A stretch of 64,000 nucleotides of DNA from Lagopus muta (Eukaryota > Chordata > Aves > Galliformes > Phasianidae). Numbering within the stretch: position 1 is the first letter of the stretch; every line of letters begins with the position of its first letter. Location of the stretch: assembly GCF_023343835.1 (NCBI RefSeq), contig NC_064472.1:47527652-47591651 (forward strand), in the 5' to 3' direction. A program made the position numbers and the translations under genes. Shown here in pieces: positions 41,131 to 54,556 of this stretch. The notes under the pieces are model-generated. The model made no database searches and had not been told where the DNA came from. It worked only from the letters and a program-made list of their open reading frames with translations.

Positions 41131-44017
41131 GTAATTCCCTGACATCAGAATCTAACGAAAACACAGACCATCTTATTCCTTATTCTCAAACTTTTTAAGA
41201 TTATTCTATTTGGAATATCATTTCTGAGAAACCAGAAGGTGTTCCTTCCTTACTTTTCCATACTGTTCTGATGAAGTAGGAATTTGGAACTTTCTGAGCA
41301 ACAGAAGGGTTCCAGCTGGTAACTAATGGAAATAGATTCTCAGCCAAAACAGGAAGAATACTAAGAAGCCAAACATTGGAGGAATGTATATTAATACAGC
41401 ATGTATTGCCCATATGTTTGCTCACATGGAGCTCCACGAACACAAATGTATTCCCTTGATATTGACTTTGTCTAGGTAAATGAAAACAAGATTTGGAAAT
41501 AAGAATAGAATGCTATTTGATAAACAAGCCACTTCACCAGCCATTCTCTATTTCAAAATAAAGTTCTGTATGCAGAAGAGTGAGTGAGCAACACAATATT
41601 TACAGCAGACTATGATGCACAACTCAAACAAGAAAACACTTGAATCAAACTTTCCTTTATTGGCCAGCTGGATTTTTTGGATTATAAGATCTTAATAAGA
41701 TCGGCAGTGTTACACATCAATCACAGATGAATAGTTGCTGAATAATTATGCTGCAAAAAACACATGACATTTTGTTCCTTGGTTATTTCCTTCAGTGTTA
41801 CTACAAAGAGAAATTTTTCCTTATTTCTCACACAAATAACCAATATGTTGTTTACATCTTAAACTAAACCTCATGTAATGTCAGGCAGTTCTGCTTGCCA
41901 CAAGTAAAATATTTCCATCCATACAAGACTTGAAACAGAGCAAACTTTTAGAGAGTAGGTCATATTTTATAGATTACTATTAATTCATTAACTTGACAAT
42001 TTTGTTGCAAGTTTGTTTTTTTGTTATTTGATTGATTGTTGTTTTTTAACCATCTCTACTTTCCTAGGACTTGTAAATGACTTATTCATTAGAATACTAG
42101 CTTAAAGATTCTTTGAGAGATACATTTGACTGACTGAAAAGATACAGATATATATACATATATAGATAATACTCCAGAAGGCATGGACAATTTTACCTCA
42201 GCAATAAGAGACAGAAATATGTTCTTCTGAAGAAAATAATAATAAAAAAAAAAAGAGGTGGAGAAAGAGTAGCCACAGGGAATTAGCTATCCACAGAGAG
42301 TTCTCAATTGATAAAATTTTTATTGTAATTTTGGTCAGTTGCTATGGTAATTTGGAATTCTGTTTTTGTTAATACAATAAAAATTCACTTCACCAACATG
42401 ATTGAAAATTGCAAACATTATATGACTTTTATCACATTAGTACCTTTCTTATGACATTAGAAATTCAATTTAGGACAGGAAAGTCACTGATGATATGGCA
42501 AAGCCCTTAACAGAAAATAGCAGTTTCAAGTGTGATATGAAGTCTTGCAAAATAATGCACATTTCAAGGTCTTTCCATTTCAGTATTACTTGTTTTTGGA
42601 AGACTGTTGCTGCTATAAACATGAAGAAAGGAAAACATTATTTTCCTTACCCAAATGCAAGCTAAATATCTTAATAAGCTGAATACTACCCAGACTCATT
42701 TTTTAACTTCACTTAGAGATCTAATTTTTTTTTTTTTTTTTTTTTTTTACTACATAAAAATAAGTTCCATCATTCAAAGTAATCTATACCAAAAATACCT
42801 AAATAAGTAATTCATGTTTTTTTTTCAGTTTAAAAGTTTTAAAAAGATATAGAATTATGTAGTCTCTTAAAGAGATTACTGACCTTGACAGGCCACTAAT
42901 CTGATCCAGGATAAACACTTGGCAGTTGCAGGAAAAAGGTTGTGCTTCTGGAGCAGTACTCTTACACTTCACTCATTTGTTGACAGCATACTCCCTGTCC
43001 CAGAGCAGAGTCAATATACAACTTCTTGTCTCCTAAGGGAAAAGATAGTTTAAAATCTTACAATTCCCATGCTTTGCATTAAGCACTAATTAGTTCATAT
43101 TTGCACAGCTGTGTGGATGAAGCTGGCTTCTGGTCACAATTATCAGCTTTTTTGTCTTGAAGTCACTGACATGAATCATACTGGAATGCCTGCAAACTTC
43201 TGGAGAGGAAAAAAAATGTTTTCTATCCTTGCTACCACTCACCTAGAAAGATAACCCTCATTAGCATTGAGGCGATGAGGTGGCCAATGTCCTATATGTC
43301 TACAAGTTTCATAAGGTCCATGGCATTAACATCCCAATGAAGTTTAAAATCAAAATAGTTCAGATTTAAAAGAACATAATGCACTACAGTGTAACCAAAG
43401 TCTTTAAGATTAAATAGAAAAAAAAAGCTGTAGTGTCAGTCCTATCAGTTTTATTACTTATAGAGCATCTCTGCAGCTTATTTTTCAAAACTGACTACTT
43501 CTTGGCTTATGAGTGTGATTTGATTAAGCTAAGAAAGTATGAGAAAAGTACAAAGAGAATAACAACATTTTCCAACCAATTACATACATACGTATGCGTG
43601 AATTTATATATATACTTAAGGGTTTATGAGCCAGAAATTTATCTTAATAATGTAGTAAACACAATTTAAAGACAAACTCTTGCACTCACAGGAATTTATA
43701 CTCATTGGAATTGTACAAAACTGGGAGACATCAAAAGGATAGCTTCCATAAGACTACACATACACAAAAAAATTTTAAAATACCTCTTAAGAATAAACTA
43801 ATATACTAAATAGAGTTAGTTATTTGTCTTATGTACTGTATACTGGACAAGAATTCTGTCTAAATACTTTAACTAATCCTCTGGCCTGCTAAAGTAGAAA
43901 CTGCTTTTTTTCCTCCACGCCTCTTTTAGAAACTGAGATTTCTCTTCTGTTTTCACTCAAAGTTTTCCAACACATATTACTAGTACTGAATAAGAATATT
44001 GCTTCTCTTATAATTTC
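40136..44017. other. AT-rich sequence with poly(T) runs
   Basis: Poly(T) runs lie at about 41099-41126 and 42726-42749, perhaps tails of lost insertions or replication slippage products. No gene is supported. Frames such as 40115-40396 and 43433-43669 look like chance. Confidence 0.5.
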
Positions 44018-45180
44018 ATAGAATCATAGAATCTTTTAGATTGGAAAAGGCATCTGAAACAATCTAAGTTGGACCATCAACCTATCACCGCCATGACCAC
44101 TAAGCCACGTCCCTCAGAGTAACATCCACATGTTTCTTGAACACATTGACTTCTCCATAGAATCACAGGATGTTAGGGATTAGAAGGGACCTTGAAAGAT
44201 AATCTAGTTCAATCCCCCTGCTGGAGCAGGAAAACCTAGATTAGGTCACACAAGAATGCGCGTGGTCTGGTTTTGAATGTCTCTAGAGAAGGAGACCTCA
44301 CAATCTCTATGGGCAGCCTGTTCCAGTGTTGTGCTAGACTCACTGTGGAGGTTTTTTCTCATATTTATGCAGAACCTCCTACACTCCAGGTTGTACCCTT
44401 TACTCCTTGTCCTATCGTTGGATGACCAGTAAGATCTTAGCTCCATCCTCCTGAAACACACCTCACTAGGCAACTTGTTCTAATGCCTCATGACTCTGAG
44501 AATAAATTTTTCCTAATATCCAACCTGAATTTCCCTTTGTGCAGCTTAAGACCATTACTTCTTGTCCTATTACAAGTTACCTGAGAAAAGAGGCTGACCT
44601 CTGCCTCACTACAATTTCCTTTCAGAAAACTGTAACGAACTGTAAGATTACCCCTGAGCCTCCTCTTTTCCACATTAAGCAATCCCCTTTCCCTCAGTCT
44701 CTCCTCATAAAACTTGTACTTCAGATCCCTCTAAAACTGAACACTGTACTAAAGGTGCAGCCTTACTAGTGCTGAGTGCAGAGGGATGATCATCTTCCCT
44801 GCCCTGATGGCAACGCTATTTCTGATACAAAATAGGATGCCACTGACCTTATTGGCTACAAACTGCTTACTCACATTCAGTCAGCTGCCAACTTGCAAGT
44901 CTGTATTCTTTTCCTCTGTGCAGCTTTCCAGCCACTCTGCCCCACACCTCATATAATTGGCCTTAACCATCAATCCAGCCTGTCCAGATCCCTCAATACA
45001 GCCTTCATATCCTCACACAGATCAACACTTTCTCCCAGCTTAGTGCCGTCTTCAAATTTACTGAAGGTGCACTCAATCCCCTCATTCAGATCATTAATAA
45101 AGATATCGAATAGGACAGGCCTCAACACCAACCCCTGGGGAACATCACTTGTTGGAAAAATAACCAGCTGGATTTAATTC
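44018..45180 (-). mobile_element. Old CR1 split by another CR1
   Basis: The outer copy starts with tail 'atagaatcatagaatctttt' (44018) and 3' UTR text to about 44153. It resumes at about 44460 with 'cacctcactaggcaacttgt' and runs through ORF2 C-terminal text to 'aacaccaacccctggggaac' (the V-P-Q-G-S block) near 45140. The pieces are contiguous when the inner element is removed. Several frameshifts are present. Confidence 0.8.
44155..44459 (-). mobile_element. CR1 3' fragment nested in the outer CR1
   Basis: A second CR1 tail and 3' UTR ('catagaatcacaggatgtta', 'gaagggaccttgaaagataa') is followed by 'gggcagcctgttccagtg' and the ORF2 C-terminal region to about 44459. It has its own distinct subfamily text ('ctggagcaggaaaacc'). 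It interrupts the outer copy, so it is the younger of the two. Confidence 0.8.
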
Positions 45181-45359
45181 CGCTCACCCCCACTCTCTGA
45201 GTTCACCCTCCAGCAACACTCTCATTTAGTGAAGAATATTTTTGTTAATCCATACATCATAAAAATTTTAATTTGCAAAATATTTTATATTAAAATATCA
45301 CTACTTCTGCTTCATTCAATATCATTACAGATGTTAGGAGAGCAGTCTTTTTTTGTAGC

Positions 45360-45684
45360 TGTATAATAATGAATATATGGATGTTATAATTAAGAAATAT
45401 AGAATAAATTTAGGTTAAACAGGTTATCATGCTAAAGAGAAATAGATGGAAAGCTTACCCTTATCCTGGGCTTGCTGAGAAGACTCCAAGAGGAGAGATC
45501 TCTAAAACACAACCTTCCCCAGGGGCAGTCAGCTCTTAAATGGAGTATAGGAGAGGTGGACCCAGGCTCCTTCCCTTCCGGTAGCACAGGTGAATTGCCT
45601 TCACCTGTGGTTCCAGAGCTGACTCATAGCTTGCCTCAGGTGGTCAATCACAGGTTCAGGCCATAATTCAGCAGTTCCCATGCA
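45360..45684 (-). repeat. Solo LTR of the ERVL-type family
   Basis: It begins TGTATAAT and ends CCATGCA, and follows the LTRs at 3345 and 8796 block by block, including 'tgttataatt', 'cttacccttatcctgggctt' and 'tcaggccataattcagcag'. Flanks are gtagc and gtggc, a 5-bp target duplication with one mismatch. No interior is left, so it formed by LTR-LTR recombination. Confidence 0.88.
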
Positions 45685-47159
45685 GTGGCTAAACATTGTT
45701 CACTAGTGTTCATCAGAGAATTTTTGATCTGAAAGTGCTGAATACTTGTGAATTTGTTAAAAATAAGGAATGATTGCAATTAGTGTTTGTACTGCTGTGA
45801 AGAATGAAGTTGATTATGGAATACTGTGATCTAATTTGTTTAAATATACTCAATCTTGAAGGTGATGAAAGACAGATAAATTTTGTGTTCTGTGATTATC
45901 TCAAAAAAAAAAAAAAATCTGCATATGTAACAACTGATTTTAAATCAAGTAGAAATTATCTTAACTCATTCTTAAATTGTTGTGATTGTTATCTCCATGC
46001 TTTGTCCAGTCTAGAATCCTCCCCTCAGATTTATGCTAGTCTCAGAAAGCGTAAAGTTAAGGTCACAGAAGTGAAGCAGGTGATAGGAATATAATCTATT
46101 TTTAGGACTTTGATCAATGTGGATTTTTAAAGAGAAAGCTTTATCAATATTCACAGCAAAAATATCTATACATGTAAAAACATACAATATTTAAATGGTT
46201 TTCAAGACCTTGATCCTTGAAAATGCTTCAAAGTGACATTATTACATTGTTGTTTGAGAAGCTGGAGAAATCTTTTCTAGAGAAATTTCAAAATTAAGTG
46301 CAATATAAAATTAGTAAGTTCTGATGCATACTCAGAATCATCCCAAAATGTATGTGAATTCATTGAACTTTTTTTTATAATGACATTGAACTAGCTTTAA
46401 AAAATACATTTCACATGCAAGCAGAGACTAGGACCAAAGCTCACAGCATAACCTTTTTGTAATAGAATTCCACGCTCCACCGCCTTTTTCTAAGATGGGT
46501 TAAATATTACTGAAATATATTGATTCCAATATATATATTTTTTCTGATTTCATTTGTGGATTTAAGGAAAGAAAATCTGTAGCAAGGATACAGAAAATGC
46601 TTATACTCATATTATCTCTAAGGTCTCACTAAAACACCTTCTTTCTGAAGAGCATCGTAGTGGTAAGCTTTGGACTAGGGAGGAATGTTACCTGTTTATC
46701 ATACTTCTGAATAATTTTACATGGAAAAGTGCTGAAGTAGGGAAGAAGTCAGTATGCACACACCCTAGCTCAGTTGATGCAACCATTTCCTTACATAATG
46801 AAACTTTTGTATTTTCTCTTGTGTTCCTATATTTTGAAGCCAGTGAAATCCTTTTCTGACAGAACAAATATGTTGCATCACTAAAATCTTTACAGAGGTA
46901 ACTGAGAATTTGTTTAATATAAAGAAGCAGTGACACATAAAAATAATAAAAGTCAGATGTGAGATTTCATTGCTAAGATAATATAAAGTGAAAAAGCAAT
47001 TAAAAAAAAAAAAAAAGTGCATTAAGTGAAGAACCCTACATACCTTCCCACTTAATTTCTAGACAGGTCTGTAGTCAATTAACATTTTTAAAATGTGGTC
47101 ACTTGCTACCCCAAATTTTATGTTACTAGGAAGCTGCAGCTTTAAAAAAAAAAAAAGAA
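45685..47159. other. AT-rich sequence without recognised genes
   Basis: A-runs at about 45902-45916, 47001-47014 and 47144-47157 are the only simple repeats. The 47144 run lies directly before the RT relic. Nothing else is supported. Confidence 0.45.
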
Positions 47160-47640
47160 CAGTAGAGAGCTCTAACATCTGGGAAGGAGTTCAGCAGGGC
47201 TGCACTGTGCCACTGCATCTGTTCAGGATTTATACTGAAATGGTAGTGCACATTTATCTTAATGGTTACAATGGAGGAATTCAAATTAGAGGAAACAAAT
47301 GTTATAATGTCAGGTATGCTGATGATGTGCTTACCACTGAGTCTGAGGAATCACTTTGCAGGCCAGTAATGAGAGCGGCTGCAACTAGTTTGGGGTGAGA
47401 ATGCCAGAGAATGTAGAAAAGACAAAGGAGCAACACAGAGAACTGGAAAGCAAAATATTACTACAAAAGGAGATCAAGAATTCAAAGAAGTTGAAAGTCT
47501 TCACAAGGTTTTTTATTGCAGGAATATGAAATTGAACTGTACCTAGTAGGCTATACCATTAGCTGTGAAATAAATAAACAAAGAGAGTCTGGAAAGAAAA
47601 TTGAACCATTTTTTATATCTGATGATGTGTCTAACCTGAC
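47160..47640 (+). pseudogene. Non-CR1 LINE reverse transcriptase relic
   Basis: The frame from about 47184 reads 'EGVQQGCTVPLHLFRIYTEM' and then 'GIQIRGNKCYNVRYADDVLT' and 'TESEE'. This has the RT order Q-G-C...L-F-x-x-Y...Y-A-D-D. The spacing and the Y-A-D-D with 'N.RYADD' differ from the F-A-D-D of CR1 copies here. It resembles L1/RTE/L2-like LINEs. The frame closes at 47400, and downstream text (to about 47640) still looks like decayed coding DNA. Birds have few non-CR1 LINEs, so this is an old relic or a rare family. Exact clade unknown. Confidence 0.6.
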
Positions 47641-49372
47641 AGTGAGCAGTAAGTCATGGTTATAACCTTCATTTTCACTTTTATTTTACTCTTCTGATTT
47701 ATGTTGTTACAAAATATGTTCAATTTTTTATTCCTTTAACATAATTTTTGTTTGTTTGTTTGAATGTCTATTATAAAGATAGTATGAATGTAGAAAGATT
47801 ATCATTTTTCTAAATGATACTGAAAATCCAACTGATAGGAAAAAATCATAACAAATATATTTCTACATTTTACAAACAGTTATTTTACCTTTATATCAAA
47901 AGCAAGCAGACATCATGCTATCTGGCAAACTGACAACATAACAAACTACTACCATCTAATAAACACAGCTGCAGAATTTGCATTCAGCCAAACTCCACTT
48001 ACAAAATATAGTCCTTTCTACCAGAAAATCAGATCATAAGCCTTTTTCTTTAAAGAAAAAATATTGTATAGTCTATTCTAACTATTTGAAAGAAACTGAA
48101 AAGATAGGCTGATAAAAATGTTCTAGATAAAAAGTAAGAGGAAGAGGAAAGCAAACAAGTCCAAAAAGAGAATAAAGATGCAGGATATTAAGCAAAGAAA
48201 ATTAGGAAATCCTGTGTTACTGGCAGGTAAAGTGGAGTCAATAGTCCTCAATTTAAACAAATCCGTGAAATGGTTATTTCTGTAGAATCACACTATCTTA
48301 TTCTGTCTGTACACTAGAAGACTATGTTAATCAGGAGAAAAATAGGATATACATACTCACTTTTTCAGATAAATAAAGTTTGATAACTAAATAGGTGTTG
48401 AAAATAAAACTACTTCCATAAATTTACACCAGAAGATGTTTGTGAAGAGACTGTATTGAGAACAGATTTCTAATGCAAACTGGAACTATACTGCCCCTGG
48501 CCCCTGTTTTTCCTAGTCCTTACTAAAGTGCAATGTATTTATGCAGTCTCCACACATACTGTGAAAATCTCATGTAAAAAAGGTATTTATAACTGGTAAC
48601 TGTTTGAGCCATAAAGCTTCTTAAGAAAAACTAATTCCTTTTTATAGGAACTGTTCTTTCTGCAAGTCAAAAGTATCATATTTTTAGGATCCAGAGTTTG
48701 AACCTACACTTACTTATTTCCTAAAGTGATGAGATTAAAAAATAACAATGATCAGGAAATCAAATTCAAAAAGACATACTCTATAAATATTCAGCGCATT
48801 ACTCATTTCATGCTATTATTTAGCAACATCTATGTTGACACAATGGCAATTAGTTACATTATACAAAGTACTAAGTACTAGCAATAATATTTGATTTTAA
48901 TTTAAGTGCAATTTGAACAAATAGAATAAATACCTGATGCTGAGTAATTCAAGAAGGAGAATGAGATAATGTAAAACAAGAACTGACAGACAACTTCAGC
49001 TACCCATGTTATCTTTAAAATAATGTGATTTTACAATTCATTACAAAGGAAGTTATTCAAATGCACTTCTGGTTCCGAAAGTGTCTATCTTTAAAAAATC
49101 CAGAGACATGAATTCATTTGAGATGTCTGCCAAAATGCTTTTTCTTTTTTTTTTTTTTTTTTTTTTTTTTTGGCCATAGGTGTCTTCTTCTCAAAATGCA
49201 GTGAGCATAATTCCGGTCTAGATAGATTTTTTTATAACCCAATCTGTCACCCTTCCTTTGTTCTCCTCTGTTCTGATCAAAACATCACAGAAACATTGCA
49301 GAATCATGTTTCTAATGTTTCCGCTTAACATTCAGGGACAGATTTAGCCAATCTCATAAGTTAGTCTTTAGA
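47641..49372. other. AT-rich sequence without recognised genes
   Basis: A poly(T) run lies at about 49142-49170. Nothing else is supported. Confidence 0.5.
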
Positions 49373-49965
49373 ACAGGGGTTCAAGAATTTCTATACTTTT
49401 CAAGTCCTGGAAGGCTGCAATGAGATCTCCTCATACCCTTTTCTCCTCCAAGCTAAACGAACCCAACTCTCTCAATCCTTCTTCATAGGAAAGGTGCTCC
49501 AGACATCTGGATTAGCTTTCTGGCTGTCTTCTGGACCCAGTTCAGCAGCTGCATGTCTTTCTTGTGCTGGGGCATCAGGCTTGAACACATTAATCCAGAT
49601 TGGGCTTCTTGAGGGCAGAATAGAGGGGAGAATTACCTCCCTCTCCCTGCTGGTCACCCCTCTTCTGAACGCAGGATACAAGTGGCTGTCCAGGCTGTAA
49701 GGGCACACTACTGGCTCATGTCCAGCTTATTGTCCATCACAAAACCCTGGTCTTTCTCCATATGGCTGCTCTCACTGAGTACTTCTTGCAATCTGTGCGT
49801 GTTTGGAATTGCCCTGACCCTGTACAACATCTTGCACTTGGCCTTCTTGAACCTCATTAGTTGCATGCAGGCCTGCTTTTTGAGAGTGTCCAGGTCCCTC
49901 TGGATGATATTCCTTTCCTCTATTGTGTGAGCTGCACCTCTCAGCTGAGAATACATTGGCAATAA
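49373..49965 (-). mobile_element. CR1 fragment, ORF2 C-terminal part
   Basis: On the + strand the landmarks are 'aggctgcaatgagatctcct', 'tcttcataggaaaggtgctc', 'ttcttgtgctggggcatcag', 'tgctggtcacccctcttctg' and 'tggctcatgtccagcttatt'. It ends near 'agctgcacctctcagctga'. Neither the 3' UTR nor the RT catalytic core is present. Frames are broken. Confidence 0.82.
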
Positions 49966-51884
49966 AACAATTCTTATGAAAAACTCTTTCAAGACATTAA
50001 AAGTCAGTAAGACTTAAAATCAGAAAGCTCATCAGATGAGATAGAATAATCTCTGCTCCCGATCTGACTGCAGTAGGTTTTTCCTTAAAATAGGTTCGTA
50101 ACAGGTAGAAGTTCTCTATCACTGTGTATACTTTCTCTGTCTTACACCACTGGCAGATCACTAATATCTTTAGACAAATCCTGAAGTAGTTGGAGTCCAA
50201 TTGAAACAACCATTCAGTTGCTTGTATCTTATTGTAAATAAAAATGTTATATTTCTAAGGGACACCTAATATATTTAACTCCTTGATGCAGTATTTCACT
50301 TAAATAGCCAAGTCCAATCTCTCTTTTCAGTAAACATGACCATGTTGAGGTATCTAGGTAGGTTTCATTTGATCTCTCCTATAGAATTGAACTTTTCTAG
50401 TTTCCTCCTTCAGCTAAATCCAAAAGATTTTTGTTCAAAATTTTTTTTGAAGAAACCTATGGATTTTAATGCAAAATTTTCTCTTCAAGGAATAGGCCCT
50501 AATTTTTCATCTTCTGAGGATAAAAATATTATTCCCTTACTATGAAATTCCTATCTCTTCTAATGCAGTGGGGAAAAAAAAAACAAAAACAAATTAAAAA
50601 CCACAAACAAACAAGAACAACAACAACAACAAAGTAGAACTTCCTTAATATAGCTCAGTTCATCAACAAGATCTTTTTCCCGCTCTTGATTGTTTCTCCT
50701 TCATATTCGTTTTGGTTGCTGTGAGTTTTAAAATTGTTTCTTTCATTTATGTAGCACAAATTATTTAGCTATTACCTTTCATTTCTATTCATTATGTGTT
50801 TGTATGACTTTATCATTGGTCAGCATTATTGCATCCATAACAGAATGACTTATCATAGCAACAGAGATAGAAGTATTTCATTCTGAAATTAGTTTTTCTT
50901 CATAAGCAGATGAAGAGTCAAGGTGTCAGTGTAAATAAGCTGTTTTTATTTACCCAGAATTTTTTTCTCTATTACATTGTTATTCCTTCAAAGCAACAAA
51001 GATCATATTTACTTCTTGTTTTAACCAATGTAGTTCATTTTCAACTTGTCTTGTAGGCATCTAAGACTAATGTTAGAACAAAGAAAACTATATGCTTTAT
51101 GTTAGCAAACATATGAGATTTTATCTTATGTGAACTACAATGGCTCCAACCTCCTAATATTAATTAACTTTCTTTCAGCCAGCATATTCCTCTTCTTTCT
51201 CATTTTATGGAAAATTTTGCAGCTTACTTGGTAGAAGGCACAAAATTACTACTAATGGAAAGCACAAGATTACCATTTATATTCTCATATGTTCGAAATA
51301 TGACATAGAAATATTTGTTTTAGGGGTTTTTATAATGCAAACATTTTGTTTTATGAATATTAAATTATTTCTCTCTTTGTTCCAGAACAAAGTGCAAAAC
51401 AGTATAATCACTTCTCATAAGTTTAATACTAAGCCAACCTAAGTGTGTAAACTTTTTTTTTAAGAACCTAAACTTGTAGAAATTAAAATGTCTGAAATTC
51501 TGCATGGGAAAAATCTAGATTTGCTGACATAAAATCCGGTTGCTACTAAGGTCTCACAGATGTTCATACTAGCTTGAATACATTGTACATTTATCCCAAA
51601 CACTTCTGGAGACCAAATACATCAATGCCTTTGTAAAGCGAGCTGTAGGGTGTATTTTGAGCACTTGAATACCACAGTATGCTAAACTGGTGGGAGATTA
51701 AGTACTGAGTACAACACTGAATGTTCCAGTTTTGGTAAATGACAAAATTATTTCTACTTGATTATTAAGAGAAACAAAGAATAATACTTAACCTGTCTAT
51801 TCCATGAAACAATTTTCTATGCCAAGATAACCCTGCATCTTGTGGTGAATTGACTCTCATGACTTGAATGTAGGAATAGACAGG
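49966..51884. other. AT-rich sequence with CAA-rich run
   Basis: An A/CAA-rich simple stretch lies at about 50573-50634. No gene is supported. Confidence 0.5.
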
Positions 51885-54556
51885 TATAAGAGGAGGGGGT
51901 GCTGCCCTGTACATCAGTGGCCACCTGGAGTCCATGGAGCTGCACATGGGGATAGATGAGGAGCTAAATGAGAGCTGAAGGGTCAGGTTCCAAAAGGAAA
52001 TCTAAAAGGAAAGGAAAGGGAAGGAGACATTATAGTGGGTGTCTGCTACATGTCACTTGATCAGGAAGACCAAGTGGATGAAGCCCTCAATAAACAAATA
52101 GGAGCAGTTTCTCATTCACAAAACATAGCCTCAATGGGAGACTTCCACCACCCCAATATCTGTTGGAACAATACACCAGAAATCCAAGAGGTTCCTGGAA
52201 TGTGTTGATGATAACTTCTGCACCCATGTAGTACAGGAATCCATGAGAAAAGGCAGTATGCTGAACTTTGTCCCCATCAGTGAGAGGAGGCTGGTGAGTA
52301 ACGTGAAGCTCATGGGCAGTCTTGGTTGTAGTGACCAAGGAATGGTGGAATTCAAAATCCCTAGGGTGTCAAAGAGAGTGAGCACCAAGCTTGCTATCTG
52401 GGGCTTCAGGAACTCAGACTTTGAACTCTTCAGGGAACTGCTTGGCAGGATGACATGGAGAAAATGGGAAAAGCCCTGGAGGGAAGAGGGGTCCAAGAAA
52501 GCTGGTCGGTATTCAAGGACCGTCTCCTCCAAGCCCAGAAGCAGTGCATCCTGAGAGAAAGGAAGGTGGGAAAGAATGCCAGGAGGCCTCCATGAATCAT
52601 CTAGAAGCTTCTGGATTACTTAAGCTAAAAAAGAAAGTCTATAGGGAGTGGAAGCAGAAACAGATTACCTGGGAGGACTGCAAAGAAGTTGTCCAAGCAG
52701 CTAGGGATCAGGTTAGCAAACCTAAAACCCAGATAGAATTAAATCTAGCCAGAGATCTTAAGGAGAACAAGAACAAATTCTACATGTACATCAGTGATAA
52801 AAAGAAGGTCAGGGAAGATGTGGGCCCTCTCCTGAAGGAAACTGGAGATCTGATCATAATGGATTTGAAAAAAGCTGAGATGGTCAGTGCCTCACTTTGC
52901 CTCACTCTTCACCAGCAAGGGCTCCAGCCATGGCCCAAGTTGCAGAAAGCAGTGATAAGAACTTGCAGAAGGTAGATCTGTCTGCTGTAAGTGAAGATCA
53001 GGTTCAAGACAATCTAAAGAACCTGAAGGTGTACAAGTCCATGGGACCCCAGGAGATCCATTCAAGGGTTCTGAGGGAACTGGTGCATGAAGCTGCTGTC
53101 CATTACATTTGAAAGGTCATGGCAGTCTGGTTATGTTCCCACTGACTGGAAAAGGGGAAATGTGACCCCCATTTTCAAGAGGGAAAAAATGAATCAGGAA
53201 ACGATAGGTCAGTCAGTCTCATCGCTATGCCTGGCACGGTCATGATGAATGTCCTCTCAAAGGCCCTAATAATGTACATGGAAAATAAAGGTGAGGTGAT
53301 TAGTGTTAACCAACATGGCTTCACCAAGGGTAAGTCATGCCAGATAAATATGGTGGCTTTTTATGATGGAGTTGAAAGTTCAGTGGATAAAAGAAGGACA
53401 ACTGACATAATCTACCTGAACTTGTGCAAAGCATATGACACTGTCCCACATGACATCCTGCTAGCCAAGTTGGAAAAAAAGAGATCTGATGGATGGACAA
53501 CTGGCTGGATAAGGAATTGGCTGAATGATCATACTCAGAGAGTTGTGGTCAAGAGCTCAACGTCCAAATGGAGACCACTGACAAGCGGCGTTCCTCAGGG
53601 ATCAGTGTACGGAATGGTGTAATTCATCATCTTTGTAGGTGACATGAACAGTGGAATTGAGGGTAGTCTCAGCAAGTTTGCAGAACCAAGCTGAGAGGTG
53701 CAATTGACACACTAGAGGGAAGGGGTGCTATCCAAAAAGACCTGCTTGAGAGGCAGGTCCATGACAACCTCATGAAGTTCAACAAGTGCAAGGTCCTGCA
53801 TCTGGGTTAGGGCAATACTAAACCCAGCCACAGCTTGGGTGAAGAATCCTTGAGAGCAGCCCTGAGGAGAACTACTTGGGAGTTTCGTATGATGAAAGAT
53901 TCAACATGAGCCAGCAATGTTGTAGAAGCAGCCTAGAAGGCCAACTGTATACTGGGTTGCATTAAGAGAAGCATGACCAGCAGGCTGAGGGAGATGATTC
54001 TGCCTTTCTACTCTGTTCTTGTGAGACCCTACCTGCGGTAATGCATCCAGTTCTGGAGCCACCAACACAAGAAGGACGTGGAGTTTCTGGAGCAGGTCCA
54101 ATGGAAAGCCACAAAGATTATCAGAGAGCTAAAGCACCTGCCCTAAGAATACAGGCTGAGAGAGCTGGGGCTCTTCAGCCTGGAAAACAAAAGGCTCTGG
54201 GGAGTTCAGAGAGAGGTCTTTCAGTATCAAGAAAGGAGGGGACAGGCTCTTTATCACGGTCTGTTGTAAAAGGACAAGGGGAAATGGAATAGGGAATATT
54301 TAGACGAGATATTAAGACTATGTACTGTGAGGATGGTGAGATTTTGAAACAGGCTGCCCCGCAAGGTTATGAATGCCTCCACCCTGAAAGCATTCAAAGC
54401 CATGCTGGAGGACTTCAAGCAATCTAGTCTTGAGGGAGGGGGTTTGGAAACAGATAATCTTATAGGTCCCTTCCAACTTTGGGTTGGTCATGGTTTTATA
54501 CAAAAACATAAAACATAAAACCATGACACCAAATCATTCTATGATTCTATGATTCA
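51885..54556 (+). mobile_element. Long CR1 copy (endonuclease to 3' tail), broken frames
   Basis: It runs from endonuclease text ('gggagacttccaccacccca', the G-D-F-H-H-P block, 52136) through the linker (52243-52975). RT text follows (53227-53622: 'NQHGFTKGKSCQINMVAFYD', 'IIYLNLCKAYDTVPHDIL', 'SGVPQGSV'), then ORF2 C-terminal text to about 54400. The tail is 'attctatgattctatgattc' (54537-54556). The first catalytic aspartate block reads L-N-L-C-K-A-Y-D. The A-D-D block near 53680 is lost ('FAEPS'). Frameshifts occur near 52550, 52900, 53110 and 53620. It is the longest CR1 here, old and inactive. Confidence 0.88.

Noticed and set aside
45472..45666. 64-codon frame in the solo ERVL LTR
   Set aside because: It falls wholly within the LTR on the strand opposite the element. 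Related LTR copies at 3.5 and 9.0 kb do not keep the same frame intact.
52131..52532. 133-codon - strand frame
   Set aside because: Antisense shadow of CR1 endonuclease and linker text; the + strand carries the recognisable CR1 words.
54018..54292. Open + strand frame 54041-54292 as a gene
   Set aside because: It is CR1 ORF2 C-terminal DNA in the wrong frame ('ttctggagcaggtccaatgg' is CR1 text).
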